Positions 23,430 through 33,462 of a DNA stretch of 64,000 nucleotides are shown in pieces (position 1 is the first letter of the stretch; every line of letters begins with the position of its first letter). Location of the stretch: contig JBHGNT010000007.1 in the NCBI GenBank assembly GCA_043228905.1, forward strand, positions 11,160,001 through 11,224,000, written 5' to 3'. Origin of the DNA: Azolla caroliniana. Its lineage: Eukaryota; Polypodiophyta. The notes beneath the pieces are model-generated. The model had not been told where the DNA came from. It ran no database searches and was given only the letters and a program-made list of their open reading frames with translations. The position numbers were made by a program, and so were the translations under genes.

Positions 23430-24580
23430 CAGTAGTCACCAGCCAAGCATGTATGGAGGAGATACAACAAGCTCAAGAGTGGGATGTGGGAACCCAACAA
23501 CTTAAAGAGGACGTGGAAAGTGGCAGGACAACACACGGAATGTATAGGCTACACAAGGGCTTATTATGGAGTCAAAAGAGGGTGGTAATACCTAATGACA
23601 TGCAATTAAAGGCCAAGATCCTAAAAGAATTGCATGATGGACATGTAGGGCAAAAACTGACATTATTGGCCATAAAAATATATTTCATGTGGTCGAGAAT
23701 GGAAGATTATGAAGGCAAGGTATGTACGTACATGCAAGGTATGCCTGATGGTGAAACAAGGAGAGGGAAAACACTTGGACTTCTGCAACAAATGTTGATT
23801 CTAGCCAGGCCATGGGACATGATTAACATGGATTTCATCTTGGATCTACCTCCATCCAAGGGACACAACATATTGATGGTGGTCGTACTAGCTAAACCAC
23901 CTCTGGTAGTGAATCACATTGCTCATCTTTTCTTTAAGCACATTTTTAAGTATCATGTGTTGCCCGAAATAATTATCTCTAATAGAGACCCACGTTTTAC
24001 AAGCGGTTTTTGACGAGGGCTATTTCGGGTGTTAGGGCATGCAACTTCGTATGTCTTCATTGGCTCATCCACAAACGGATGGCCAAACCTAGAGGCTTAA
24101 TTAAGGTATTGAAGACTACATTTGATGCTACATCCTGGCTGATTAGGAAGATTGGCTGGATCTTGTTGACAAGCTGGAATTTTGATATAACAGGGCCATT
24201 CATTCGAGCACTGGTTGTTCTCCCTTTGAAATAGCAATGAGGAAAGCGGTACTTACGCCAATTCGTCAAATTCAGCATAAAGATATGAGGCCTACAACAG
24301 AGCTGGATATTGACAAATTCCTGGAAACATGGAAGCAAAAGATGGAAACATCAGAGGCCATCCTCAACAAAACAAAGACACAAATGATCGTTCACGTCAA
24401 CAAAAAACGAGAACATGTGGAATTTTTTCCAGGGGATCTCGTGCTTGTAAGTGCATCAAGCCGTTTATTGCCCGAGAGATTAACGCCAAAGTTCATCACA
24501 GGTTCTATGGTTCGTATGTCGTCACAAAGAAGATCAATAATGTGTCTTACAAACTTCAATTGCCAATGACATAAAAATAT
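23430..24580 (+). pseudogene. Gypsy-1 integrase remnant
   Basis: Chromovirus-type integrase. The zinc domain is near 23625-23740 (ELHDGHVGQKLT), with a CMQGMPDGE-like remnant of the second Cys pair. The core has WDMINMDFILDLPPS near 23815-23855 and ISNRDPRFTS near 23970-24005. The third catalytic block is scrambled by frameshifts near 24055-24110. The C-terminal part with FFPGDLVLV and HRFYGSYVV near 24425-24525 is in another frame. Inactive. Confidence 0.82.
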
Positions 24581-24650
24581 ACATGATGTTTTTCACGTTA
24601 GTCTATTGAAAAGATTTCATTCAGATGCGAGAAGCAGAGCACAATAATAT

Positions 24651-24830
24651 AGCTTATAAGCCAGAGGCAATTTTGAAGAAGCAAGTTTGACGGGGAAAAA
24701 GTCATCTTTTGGTCAAGTGGTAGGGACGATCAATAGCGGAAGCTTCATGGGTGACGGAAGAAGCATTGTGTCAAGCAGGGTTTGAATGGTTGATGGCACT
24801 ACTAAATCAACCCAATCTTTGTTAGCTAGC
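24651..24830 (+). pseudogene. Gypsy-1 C-terminal chromodomain remnant
   Basis: After the integrase GPY-like module the frames read KPEAILKKQV, then HLLVKW, then AEASWVTEEAL and FEWL. These match the chromodomain pattern found at the C-terminus of chromovirus integrases, where it is thought to direct insertion toward modified chromatin. Two stops and one frameshift interrupt it. Confidence 0.75.
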
Positions 24831-24875
24831 AATTACTTTAGTTTTGTGGTTGAAACTCTCTTTAATGGCGGAGAG

Positions 24876-25124
24876 TGTTACGACGGTATAGAATAAAGAA
24901 TCGTTCACTTAATATAAGTATAAAAGAAGAGGAACCGTTTTAGTCATGAAGCAATCCCTATTCCTCATTCCTTCATCTTCTTGAAAAAGGGGGCCTCCCA
25001 TTTTGGGAAGTGGAAATGTGCTCTCGCCTTCAATAACTATTAGTTATCATTCAATAAGTACTAGTTTGTGATTTCCTAAATTAATCTAGCTTATCTCCTT
25101 TAATTCCCGCGTCTCAACGTTACA
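24876..25124 (+). repeat. Gypsy-1 3' LTR
   Basis: 249 bp, TGTTACGACGG to CAACGTTACA, preceded by the purine-rich GGCGGAGAG. The last 35 bp differ from the 5' LTR, but the CGCTC duplication fixes the end at 25124. Confidence 0.88.
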
Positions 25125-25628
25125 CGCTCATTCCTGAGAACCTTGTGCCCTTAAAAAGAATGAATCTTCACATTGCACCACCCTACATACATACTACTAC
25201 TGACTGACTTATTGACTGCATGCATCACCATATTCTTCTTCTTCTTCTCCATATTCCATTTCATGTTTTGAGTTGATAAAGGCTCTACAACCTCCCTCTT
25301 TAAAAACTGCCATCATGATGACAAGCCACAACGTAGGCAACAACAGTTGTGTTACATTTTGGGAGTGGGGGCTTGGCTGCTCCTAGAAGATATAGAGATA
25401 GCATAAGTACTTAATTGAAGCCTTGAATCATAACGTATATATAAACTTGGAATTACTCCTAGTATGGTTGGTTGGTTATTCATTCGTACCCCTCCTTACC
25501 TCTCTGGCAGTAAAGTAAAGATTTATGGACAACATGGCCACTATTGTGCGTGATTATTAATGGGAGGAGGAAGTCTGAATAAAATTGATATTGAAGCATC
25601 ATCCTGTCCAGATCTCAATATCATTCTA
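25125..25628. other. Host DNA between Gypsy-1 and Gypsy-2
   Basis: About 500 bp of unique-looking AT-rich sequence with a short (CTT)n tract near 25232-25247. No gene or repeat recognised. Confidence 0.5.
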
Positions 25629-26209
25629 TGAAGGATCTATGTATTGATGGAGTTAGCTCCTCGATGTTATTTGGGGAGTTCGGACCGGCGTATACCCTTT
25701 TGATGGCGAATCGGGTGGAGATGGTTGTCGGGCATCTCTGAGCCTCACACTCACTTAACGATTAATAGATGATTAAGCACGATATCTCTCTCACTCTCTC
25801 AAGCTCGCTCTCATAGACAATAGGGTAATGAATATAGACAATAAGAGCAATGAATATGTTTATTAACCCTCTTTGCTAAGAGGTCTAACACCAACAAGGA
25901 AGAGAGATTAGTGTTCTCTAACTAAACATTTCACTAATCTCTCTTAAGCTTAAAGGTTACAAGACGGAGGAGAGGAAGCTCAAGCTCTTAATCAATTGGG
26001 AGATCTATACAAATGGAAAAACCCTTACAAAGCTACCACCACGTGGTTTATATAGCATTTACATTTAGGGTATGGGCCTTTCACACTTGGGTGTCCCTTA
26101 GACCTCTTTCCCCTTGCCACTCCCTCTTCGTAGGTCCTTTAGCCATACTACGTCCTTGTTGATGCACTCTTCTTCATTACCAGTTGTGGTGCGATCCAAG
26201 CGTTTAACA
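25629..26209 (-). repeat. Gypsy-2 3' LTR
   Basis: 581 bp; on the + strand TGAAGGATCT to GCGTTTAACA. It aligns end to end with 55138-55715. On the minus strand it is preceded by TTGGGGGGGA. Confidence 0.95.
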
Positions 26210-26220
26210 TCCCCCCCAAC
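26210..26220 (-). other. Gypsy-2 polypurine tract
   Basis: The minus strand reads TTGGGGGGGA directly before the TG of the 3' LTR, as expected for plus-strand priming. Confidence 0.85.
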
Positions 26221-27065
26221 CTAATGAGTGCACACTCCCGGGTGCACTGTGGGAGGCGGCGGGGATGATGTTGGAGACGACGCTAGGGGTTGAAGGGAAT
26301 GCCATCTGTGAAAGTGTTTTTAGAATTCAAGGTATTGAGGTCTACAAAAATATAAGGTATGGAGCATTCACACCCGAAGGCCAAGAACACGAGCTAAGGT
26401 TTCAAGTACAAGTCAAACTAAAAGCAAGAAAGATGGAGAAAAGTAAAAGAAGGAAAAAGCAGTCAGCAACAAACGCTCATAACTCTCTCGTTTGACACCC
26501 AAATATCACGTGTAAATATGGGTTAGAAAGCTTATGACGAGAGCTATCCGTAGCTTTTTAAAACTCTAAATTTGGAGCATGGATGAGGGAGATATGACGA
26601 TTAGAAGATCGTTGTGTCATAGCTAAGAATAGGAGATGGAAAAGCTCTAAAAAAAGCGTGGAAAAGAAAGCAAGCAAAACTTATCTACTAGAGGAGAACT
26701 TCATATAAAGCAAGAAGAGTGAGGTGGTGAGGAGAGTTTTTTTCTTGTGGTGTTTTTCTTGCCTATTCATGTAGTGCGTTTTTCTAGTGATCAATTCATC
26801 CTTGTAGGCTTGAGTTTATGTATCTTCTTTCTCTTGTTTCTATGATCATCACTCCTTATTAATATATCTTTGTAGATTTGGGTTTCTATATCTTCCTTCT
26901 CTCTCTTTTCTATCATCATCTCTCTTTTCACCATCCACCGACAAATGACGGATTGGACGAAGTGGTGCAGAAGGGAATGTCATTCATCGACAAATGTAGC
27001 GTAGTGCAAACGTCGGTGACGTTGAACTGGAACTCAACAGGGGTAGCATCCGCGAAGGTCTGCGT

Positions 27066-27712
27066 TGTTGTGAAGATTCGCGCGTGCGTGTGCTACTCGA
27101 GCGACCATCGGGGTCTTGGACTGGGGAGGATGTTTGCAGAATTATCGAAGAGATGACGATCAATGTAAGATTAGATGATATTGGTTTACTTGAGAAGAAG
27201 AAAGATTGTACACTTGAGAAGTAGAAAATATGAAGAAGATAAAGACAAATATAATTATATTGATGATAATGGTGTTGGTGATATCACATATTGAGCCCCC
27301 CTTACACAAGCTCAAGTAAAGGCTTTTATAGGTCTTTCCCTACTTGTGACATGCACAAAACCATGGGCTAAAACCATGGTTTTGTGCACACAGTTTTGCT
27401 TATGTCATGCACAAACTATGGGTTTAGAACCATGGTTTTGTGCACATGGTTTTCTAATGGTTGTTTCATCTATATTTTATATATGATAAGTAAATACATA
27501 AAATCTACACTATATGATAGTTGTCCTAGTGGTAAGGCAATTATCTTGTATCTTAGAGGTGCAAGGTTCAAACCTTGCTTGCACCCCTTTGTATGAACTC
27601 AAGTGCCACTAGGCTTTAGGAGGCTTATTTCCTAAGTGTATGTGCAATGTTGCACATCCTTGGTTTATTCGTCTCACTTGGTTTCACACCGTAGCCGAAA
27701 ATCGTCACGACA
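27066..27712 (-). mobile_element. solo-LTR-a (647 bp)
   Basis: On the minus strand it runs TGTCGTGACGATTTTCGG to AATCTTCACAACA, with a TATA box CTATAAAAGCC at about 27329-27339. The first 30 bp match the start of solo-LTR-b. The last 80 bp (AGTCCAAGACCCC, then ACGCACGCGCG) match the U5 end of the Gypsy-3 LTR, so all three belong to one diverged LTR group. A tRNA-like segment lies at 27515-27592 on the opposite strand. No matching second LTR or clear direct target duplication was found; the flanks are TGCGT and ACGCA. Confidence 0.7.
27515..27592 (+). ncRNA. tRNA-like segment (A and B boxes) antisense in solo-LTR-a
   Basis: The + strand contains TCCTAGTGGTAAGGC, matching a pol III A box and tRNA D-arm. 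About 45 bp later GCAAGGTTCAAACCTTGC follows, a T-arm with a 6-bp stem and a TTCAAA loop (B box). A normal anticodon stem cannot be formed confidently and no CCA-ready acceptor stem is seen. It is therefore tRNA-derived (SINE-like) rather than a functional tRNA gene. The homologous segment lies in solo-LTR-b. Confidence 0.55.
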
Positions 27713-28679
27713 ACGCACAACACAAGCAAGATTCACATATAAGACAAGTAGATGAGAGGAAACATTCGTTTATTGCAAAAGAAATTGATTCTTTATAAAC
27801 TTAGAATCATGTTACAATGGATTGTATATGAAAATGAGAGATAAATCTTTTAAAGAAAGGACCCAACATCCATATAAGGAGTGGTCCAATATGAATATGA
27901 GAGATTTATTTATTTTTGACAAGGAAGATTGAGCAAGCCAAGTAAGCCAAAACTAGGAGTTTGATATCAATATGAGAGAGAATTTTTTTTTGGAATCGGA
28001 GAGAGAAGAAGAAAAGAAAAGAAAAGTAGAGGTAAAAAATGGAACATATATTGATCTCCCTTCCCAATGTTACTTTGCATGTCCACTTTTAGTTGCATGC
28101 TTCCGTTTTTAGTTGCATGGCCTTGGCTTTTAGTTGCATGAGACCGTCCGTATAATTCAGCCAAATGACCTAATCATCCATAAAGTTTAGCCCGTGCGCA
28201 ATCCGTACGTGCGTCCCGTCCCAAGCCGTGCATCATGAACCGCCGAGCCGCGCGCCCATCCTAACCGTGCACGCACCAAGTCGTGCGTCGCGAACCGCCA
28301 AACCACGCGTCCGTTTGAAACTTGCACACCACACATTCTAGCCCAAGTCATCTTGAACATTCTCTGCTCCACACATTGATATAATGAATAGGTTTTGGCT
28401 TTGTATATATATTGGGGAATCCAATGTTATCCTATCTATGTGGGATATCTCAAAGTTTTGTTTTTTTCCCTTTTCTCTTCAACCTTCTCACTCACATAAC
28501 TTGATATTTGTTTATCCATTTCATGCGTAGTAAAATACGTTATGAAGCTCTTAAAGACATCTATCTTTCCATATCAATACATTAAGCAAATCTTAAATAA
28601 TTATTTTATTAGTTTTCATATCGTGTGTGAAAAAACACACGACAGCGTGCGAACGTGGCCGATAGCGGGGTTGTATCCT

Positions 28680-28836
28680 GAGAGGTTCGAGGAGTTAGTC
28701 TCCTCGAATAGGGGTTAGAGGAGGAGGGGGTTCGATGAGAACCTCTCTTCGAACCTGTTAGGAGAGGTTCGAGGAGTTAGTATCCTTGAACCAGGGTTAG
28801 GGGGTTCGAAGAGAACCTCTCGTAGAACTGGTGGGT
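28680..28836. repeat. 82-bp tandem duplication
   Basis: Two copies starting GAGAGGTTCGAGGAGTTAG at 28680 and 28762, each ending in GAGAACCTCTC. The ends of each copy are complementary to its start, so each copy can form a hairpin. Confidence 0.8.
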
Positions 28837-29443
28837 TCGGGGAGTGGGTCGTTCGAGTGTTGTCCGAGGATCTTTGTATATTTTTAAGGACCCAGACCTA
28901 TGACGTCTTTGTCGAAGGGACGAGGGGGGCTTGTGGAGTACTTTTATGGGGCGTTCGCCCCCCTAGATGTTTGGTCTTGTTGATTTCTATGGCCTTAACC
29001 TAGGCAGGGTATTTGACCAATGTGTGCAATTGTCGAGTGTCCCGTGTAGTCGTGGTACGATCACGGGTGGGGAGCTGGCTTCGTTTTGGGACCCAGAACC
29101 TAGTGGCGCCTTTGTGCCAACCTTGGGTGATTGTGAGTGCTTTTCTGACTCGCCAAATAGCACATTCTCCACGGCGTGGTCCTTCAACAAAAACCGCGTG
29201 GATGTTCACCCATTTGCGTGGCGTGGGTGTCTTTTTTTTTATGTTAGTGTTGCTCTCATCATAGATGGCGGGTGAGTGTGTGCGTTCTGTTTGGTTGGGT
29301 GGTTTCGTGATTTGGGGTTCATCGAGGTATGTGGGATGTGATTCGAGTGTTGTTGCAACGAGTTTCTCGAACCTCACCCCATTTGCCGTTTGGAAGGAGA
29401 CGATGTTCTTGCTTGGCGACAGGAGGCATTCGCTTATGTGACA

Positions 29444-31340
29444 CTAATCCAAACCGAGTAGGCACTGTGTGTACATCACTTCGGGTGGGAGTACCCGAAC
29501 TCGGATTGAGTGGTCGTTGTATTCTGTCCTGATGTTACACATGAAGGTTCCAAGGCAGCATGATGTGGAACCATTGAAGCCACGGAAGTTGTCGTTGCAT
29601 ACTTCGAGGTCTGGGCGACCTAGACGTCCCCATGTTTCAAAGGAGAAAAGGGTTTGTGATTCTCTTGTGTCGATTACCGCCGTTAAAGGTATGCCGTCGG
29701 CGAAGCATGGTAGTTGCATTGTCTCATCATTAGAGTTAACCGCCTTAGCCATGGCTACCGGGTGGGTGTCCCCTTGTTGTTTCAATTTCGCTTTCGCATT
29801 GCGAAGGTCAGTTTCGAGTCGGGCCATTCGGCCTTCAGATACCTTAAGTTCGGCTTCCACTTCTCGTTGCCAAGCCGTGAGTAGATCTTCGAGGGTGAGG
29901 GGTCCGTAGTAACGCTTGAGCTTGCTCCCATTGATGAATACGGGGACGTCGAGGCCCTCGAGCGTGCGTATTCGACATGCTCCTGTCTTGGTAATCTCTG
30001 AGACCACATATGGGCCTTCACCACGTAATTTAAGCTTCTTTTTGTGCCGTTGAGAGGCGAATTTGAGAGCCATGTCTCCTTCAACGAGATCTTTATCTCT
30101 TACTTCGTTGTCATGCCACGCCTTTCTATTGGCTTTCTCTACCAAGAGTTCTTGGAATGCGAGAAGGTGAGTTTCGGTCAGCCGTTCTAGGTTCTCTAAG
30201 CGTGACGGGAGGGGGTCCCCATCACATCGTTCTTGTACGACTATCCTCAGGTTAGGGACAAGGAATTCGATAAGCAAAACCGTTTCTTGTCCATATACTA
30301 GTTTAAATGGCGTGTGGCGAGTTGTGACTTTGTAGGAAGTGCGGAAAGCCCATAATGCCGCTTGGAGTTTGGTGCTCCAATCAGACCGCGAGCCAGCGAT
30401 TATCTTTGTGAGCACTACGCATAACACCTTATTCGTGCTTCCCACTTGTCCGTTGCACCAAGGGTAATAAGGGGAACTCTTGCAGTGTGTCACCATAAAT
30501 TCACCTAGTAGATGTGCTATCACTTCGTTAAGGAAATGGGAACCTTGATCGCTAATGATCTCGAGTGGACATCCAAACCGTGATATGACTTTTTCGTATA
30601 GGAATTTAGCGGTGCTACGTGCGTCGGCATTAACGCAAGCTTTAGCTTCAACCCACTTGGTAGCGTAGTCAATGGCAATTATTATGTATCGATTGAGGTT
30701 GGAAGTTGGCCTGATTGGGCCGATAAAATCGATACCCCATTTCTCGAACGGTTGCCATGTCACCACCAGGTTTAATGTGTTGAAATCCGCTTTTAGTGCA
30801 TGTTTGAAACGTTGGCACTCATCACATCGTCGTACATACTCATATGTGTCTTTGAAGAGTGTTGGCCACCATAGGCCGGATTGGAGGATCTTGCGTACAG
30901 TGACCTCGTCATTGAAATGACCTCTTCCGCTTCCGCAATGAGCTTGTTCGAGGATGGTGACGACGTCATGGTCCGTTACACACCTCTGAAGTACATCATC
31001 ATTACCTCTTCGGTACCACTTGCCTCTGAGCATCGTGAAGGGGCCGTATTTCCTTAACAAGACACGTGCATGCGCCCGACTTAGTTGTTTTAGGAAGGAC
31101 GCCCCTTCAGTTAAGACGCGAACGATGTCTGATGCCCATGTTGGTACGGTGTCGATCGTGAATAATGATGCATTTGGTGTTTCATCGTCGACCCTAGTGG
31201 CTTCTTCTCTGTTTGGTATTTGGGAGAAATGATCAGCGAGTACGTGGTCTTTTTCTTTTCACACCACCACCTTGAAGTCCAACTCGAGTAACGTTACGAT
31301 CCATCATGATATGCGTCCTGTGACATGAGTTTTGTTTACC
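29444..31340 (-). pseudogene. Gypsy-2 RNase H end, integrase and second retropepsin-like domain
   Basis: 3' part of the Gypsy-2 polyprotein, after the nested insertion. It begins with the end of RNase H (NKTHVTG, with a stop in the following W-I-V-T-L-L segment). From 31060 to 29444 a 538-codon frame is open. It holds the integrase zinc domain (HFNDEV, then CDECQRFKH), the core with WGIDFIGPI, IISDQGSHF and NGQVGSTNK, and a GPYVVSEI module near 30005. The third block has V-G-S-T where Tat elements have an E, so the catalytic Glu appears lost. The last 108 codons (29447-29773) form a second aspartic-protease-like domain: VIDTRES near 29660-29677, LFSFETW, and a terminal L-L-G-L-D followed by TAG where the family has Trp. 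Confidence 0.88.
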
Positions 31341-31507
31341 ACGTTGTTGTGAAGATTTTCGGCAATAGTGTGAAAATCCCATAAAACGTACGAAATCGAG
31401 TATGAATCACATAATACAATAATTGTGAAGATAACATTTTAAATAAATTTAATATCTAAGTACAAAATGATGGAGGTTTCGAATGCACTTTATTACACGA
31501 GAAACGG

Positions 31508-32204
31508 TGTCGCGTTGGTACGCGCGTGCGTGGAGAACAAGTCGGGACCACTGGGGTCTTGGACTGAGGAATAGGTGAGAAGAGGGAGAGAGAGAGAGAG
31601 AGCGAGAGAGCGGGAGACGCTCACACACGTATAGAAAAGAAGCGCACGTGGACGTGGCCCAACAACACAGGAGACACGAGTTGAGAACACTAGCGTATGT
31701 ATATAAATATGTGTATGTATTTGTATGTATGCAGACGACTCGAACGGTTACAGCCGATCAGGTCGGCGAGATGGATGTCGGCGCCTGATCACCCACGCAC
31801 ACAGGAGAGCAAGATGGAGATTCTGCCGGAAGCACACGGGCATTCCACAGAGCAGGATCAGCCTCCTGAGAACCTGTGCAAAAGAAAGCTATGGAGAACG
31901 ACAAAGAAGAAGAGCTCGGTCCTAGTCCGACAGCACTTCGTCCCCTCTAGCGCACGATACCTTCTCTCCCTCGTCTCCCTCTCTTTTATAGCTCAAGGAG
32001 GGAGGCCGTTTCACCCGTTTACATCACATTAATTCTCTGTCCTTTCGGATAGAGATACTCCTCGATTTCCCCTATAGAATATTGCTACCTAGGATTTGAC
32101 CTTTGTGCCTACCTATCCACTATACAAGGGGCGTGCCCACGTGTAAGGGCCGGTTCACACACACTATACACGGTTTGCGCCTGGGGACGGTTTTCTTCAC
32201 GACA
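31508..32204 (-). repeat. Gypsy-3 3' LTR
   Basis: 697 bp; + strand TGTCGCGTTGG to TCTTCACGACA. It contains a (GA)n tract near 31580-31605, shorter than in the 5' LTR. The minus-strand side is preceded by the polypurine tract at 32205-32219. Confidence 0.95.
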
Positions 32205-32219
32205 TCCGCCCCCACCTAA
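32205..32219 (-). other. Gypsy-3 polypurine tract
   Basis: The minus strand reads TTAGGTGGGGGCGGA directly before the TG of the 3' LTR. Confidence 0.85.
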
Positions 32220-32364
32220 CCGCGCATCCACCGGTATGCGCCAAAATTGGGTTCCTACGGGAGAAAACCGATCCTTGCTTTTATCCCTCGTTTACCGGTT
32301 CATCCTCCGCCTTGGGCTGCTCGTCGTTGCTGTCCATGCCCCCTAGCTCCGGCTCACCGTCGTG

Positions 32365-33462
32365 TCATTTCTTGAACGCTTTGATCCTCTTCCCTGCTAC
32401 CGGTATTGCCATTCTCGTACCGTCGAGCTCTGCGAGATGGTACGTCCCATTGCCGTTGGCGCCTGTTACTACGTAAGGCCCGAACCACCTCCTCGCAAAC
32501 TTCTGCGTGGCCCTATGCTGATTGTCGAGGCTGCTGTCGTAGACTAGCACCCAATCGCCTTCCTCGATCTTCCTTGGCCGGAGCCGGTGTATTCGGTCGA
32601 ACCGGGCTTTGTTCCTTATCCTTGCTACCCGAAGTTTCTCCGCGGCAGGCTCAATGTCCTCCGGCCTTCGCTCGAGCTATCAAATCCGCGCCGCCAACAT
32701 TTCCTCCCGGCTCATCTCATCCCTCCAGTCCACCGTGGCCCACGAGGAGATCGTTCGCTTTGTTGGCATGATCGGTTTCTGTCTGAACATAAGCTCGGCC
32801 GGCATGAACTCGGTTACCGAACTGTGCGTAGTCTGGTCCGCCCACAAGGCATAAGGTAGCAGCCGTGGCCAGTTCCCGACTTGACCTCCACACGCCCGTA
32901 CTAGCGCTTTGACAATTGGCCCGTGTCCGCGCTCCACCTTCCCATTCGCCTCCGGATTGTACGCTGTGGTGAGTGTAAGTTTGACTCCTAGCCGGTCGAA
33001 TAGCTCTTCAGCCTCTTCTGCGTCCAACTCACCACTGTCAGCCACAATCTTCCCTACACACCCGTATCGGCATACGCCGTCCTCAATCAAAAACCGGCAT
33101 ACGGCTGTAGTCGTCTTGTTCTGCAGGGCTCGACCTTCAACCTGGTTTGTTAGATCCTCCCGAGCCAGCACCAAATACCGCATCTGTCCTACCCCCATTG
33201 GCATCGTCACCAAATCCACCATCCATTTGAAGTGGACGGTCGGAGGGTAGGTCGGGTGGAGCTCGTCCCGGTGTCGGATCATGGAGTGTACCTGGCAGCT
33301 TTCGCAAGTCATCACGAACCGATGCACGTCCCGGTATAGTCCCGGCCACCAGTACTTCCCTTTTAGCTTTTCGAACGTGGCCCACGTTCCACGGTGTCCA
33401 ACCCAAGGACTATCGTGGTACGCCGCCAGCAAATCCTCCTGTTCCTCCTTCTTCGCCACCAC
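32365..33462 (-). pseudogene. Gypsy-3 integrase
   Basis: The frame 33462-32680 (260 codons) follows the RNase H frame after an in-frame TGA (33463-33465). The zinc domain has HDSPWVGH and CESCQVH (HHCC). The catalytic core has KWMVDLVTMP, VADSGELDAEEAEELF and YNPEANGKVERGH, so D, D and E are all present. The C-terminal GPY-type module (RRWFGPYVVTG) lies in 32550-32365 after a frameshift near 32600-32680 and ends at TGA with no chromodomain. The Gypsy integrase identity is firm; the lineage is uncertain. Confidence 0.88.

Larger units (their letters stand above)
20577..25124 (+). mobile_element. Gypsy-1, decayed chromovirus
   Basis: Complete 4548-bp + strand Ty3/Gypsy element with a perfect CGCTC target duplication (20572-20576 and 25125-25129). 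LTRs are at 20577-20821 and 24876-25124; the primer site is at 20824. Gag, protease, RT, RNase H, integrase and chromodomain are recognisable in order, but many stops and frameshifts make it non-functional. The two LTRs differ by several indels, so it is older than Copia-3 and Gypsy-4. Confidence 0.92.
26221..29443 (-). other. Gypsy-2 3' non-coding region, containing solo-LTR-a
   Basis: 3.2 kb between the end of the Gypsy-2 polyprotein and its 3' LTR. It contains solo-LTR-a (27066-27712), an 82-bp tandem duplication (28680-28836), and AT-rich stretches with no recognisable frame. The minus strand starts TGTCGTGTG at 28634, the start used by the solo-LTR/Gypsy-3 group, so 27713-28634 may hold another diverged LTR. 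I could not fix its other end. Confidence 0.5.

Noticed and set aside
27515-27592. Functional tRNA gene
   Set aside because: D-arm and T-arm are good, but anticodon and acceptor stems do not pair convincingly.
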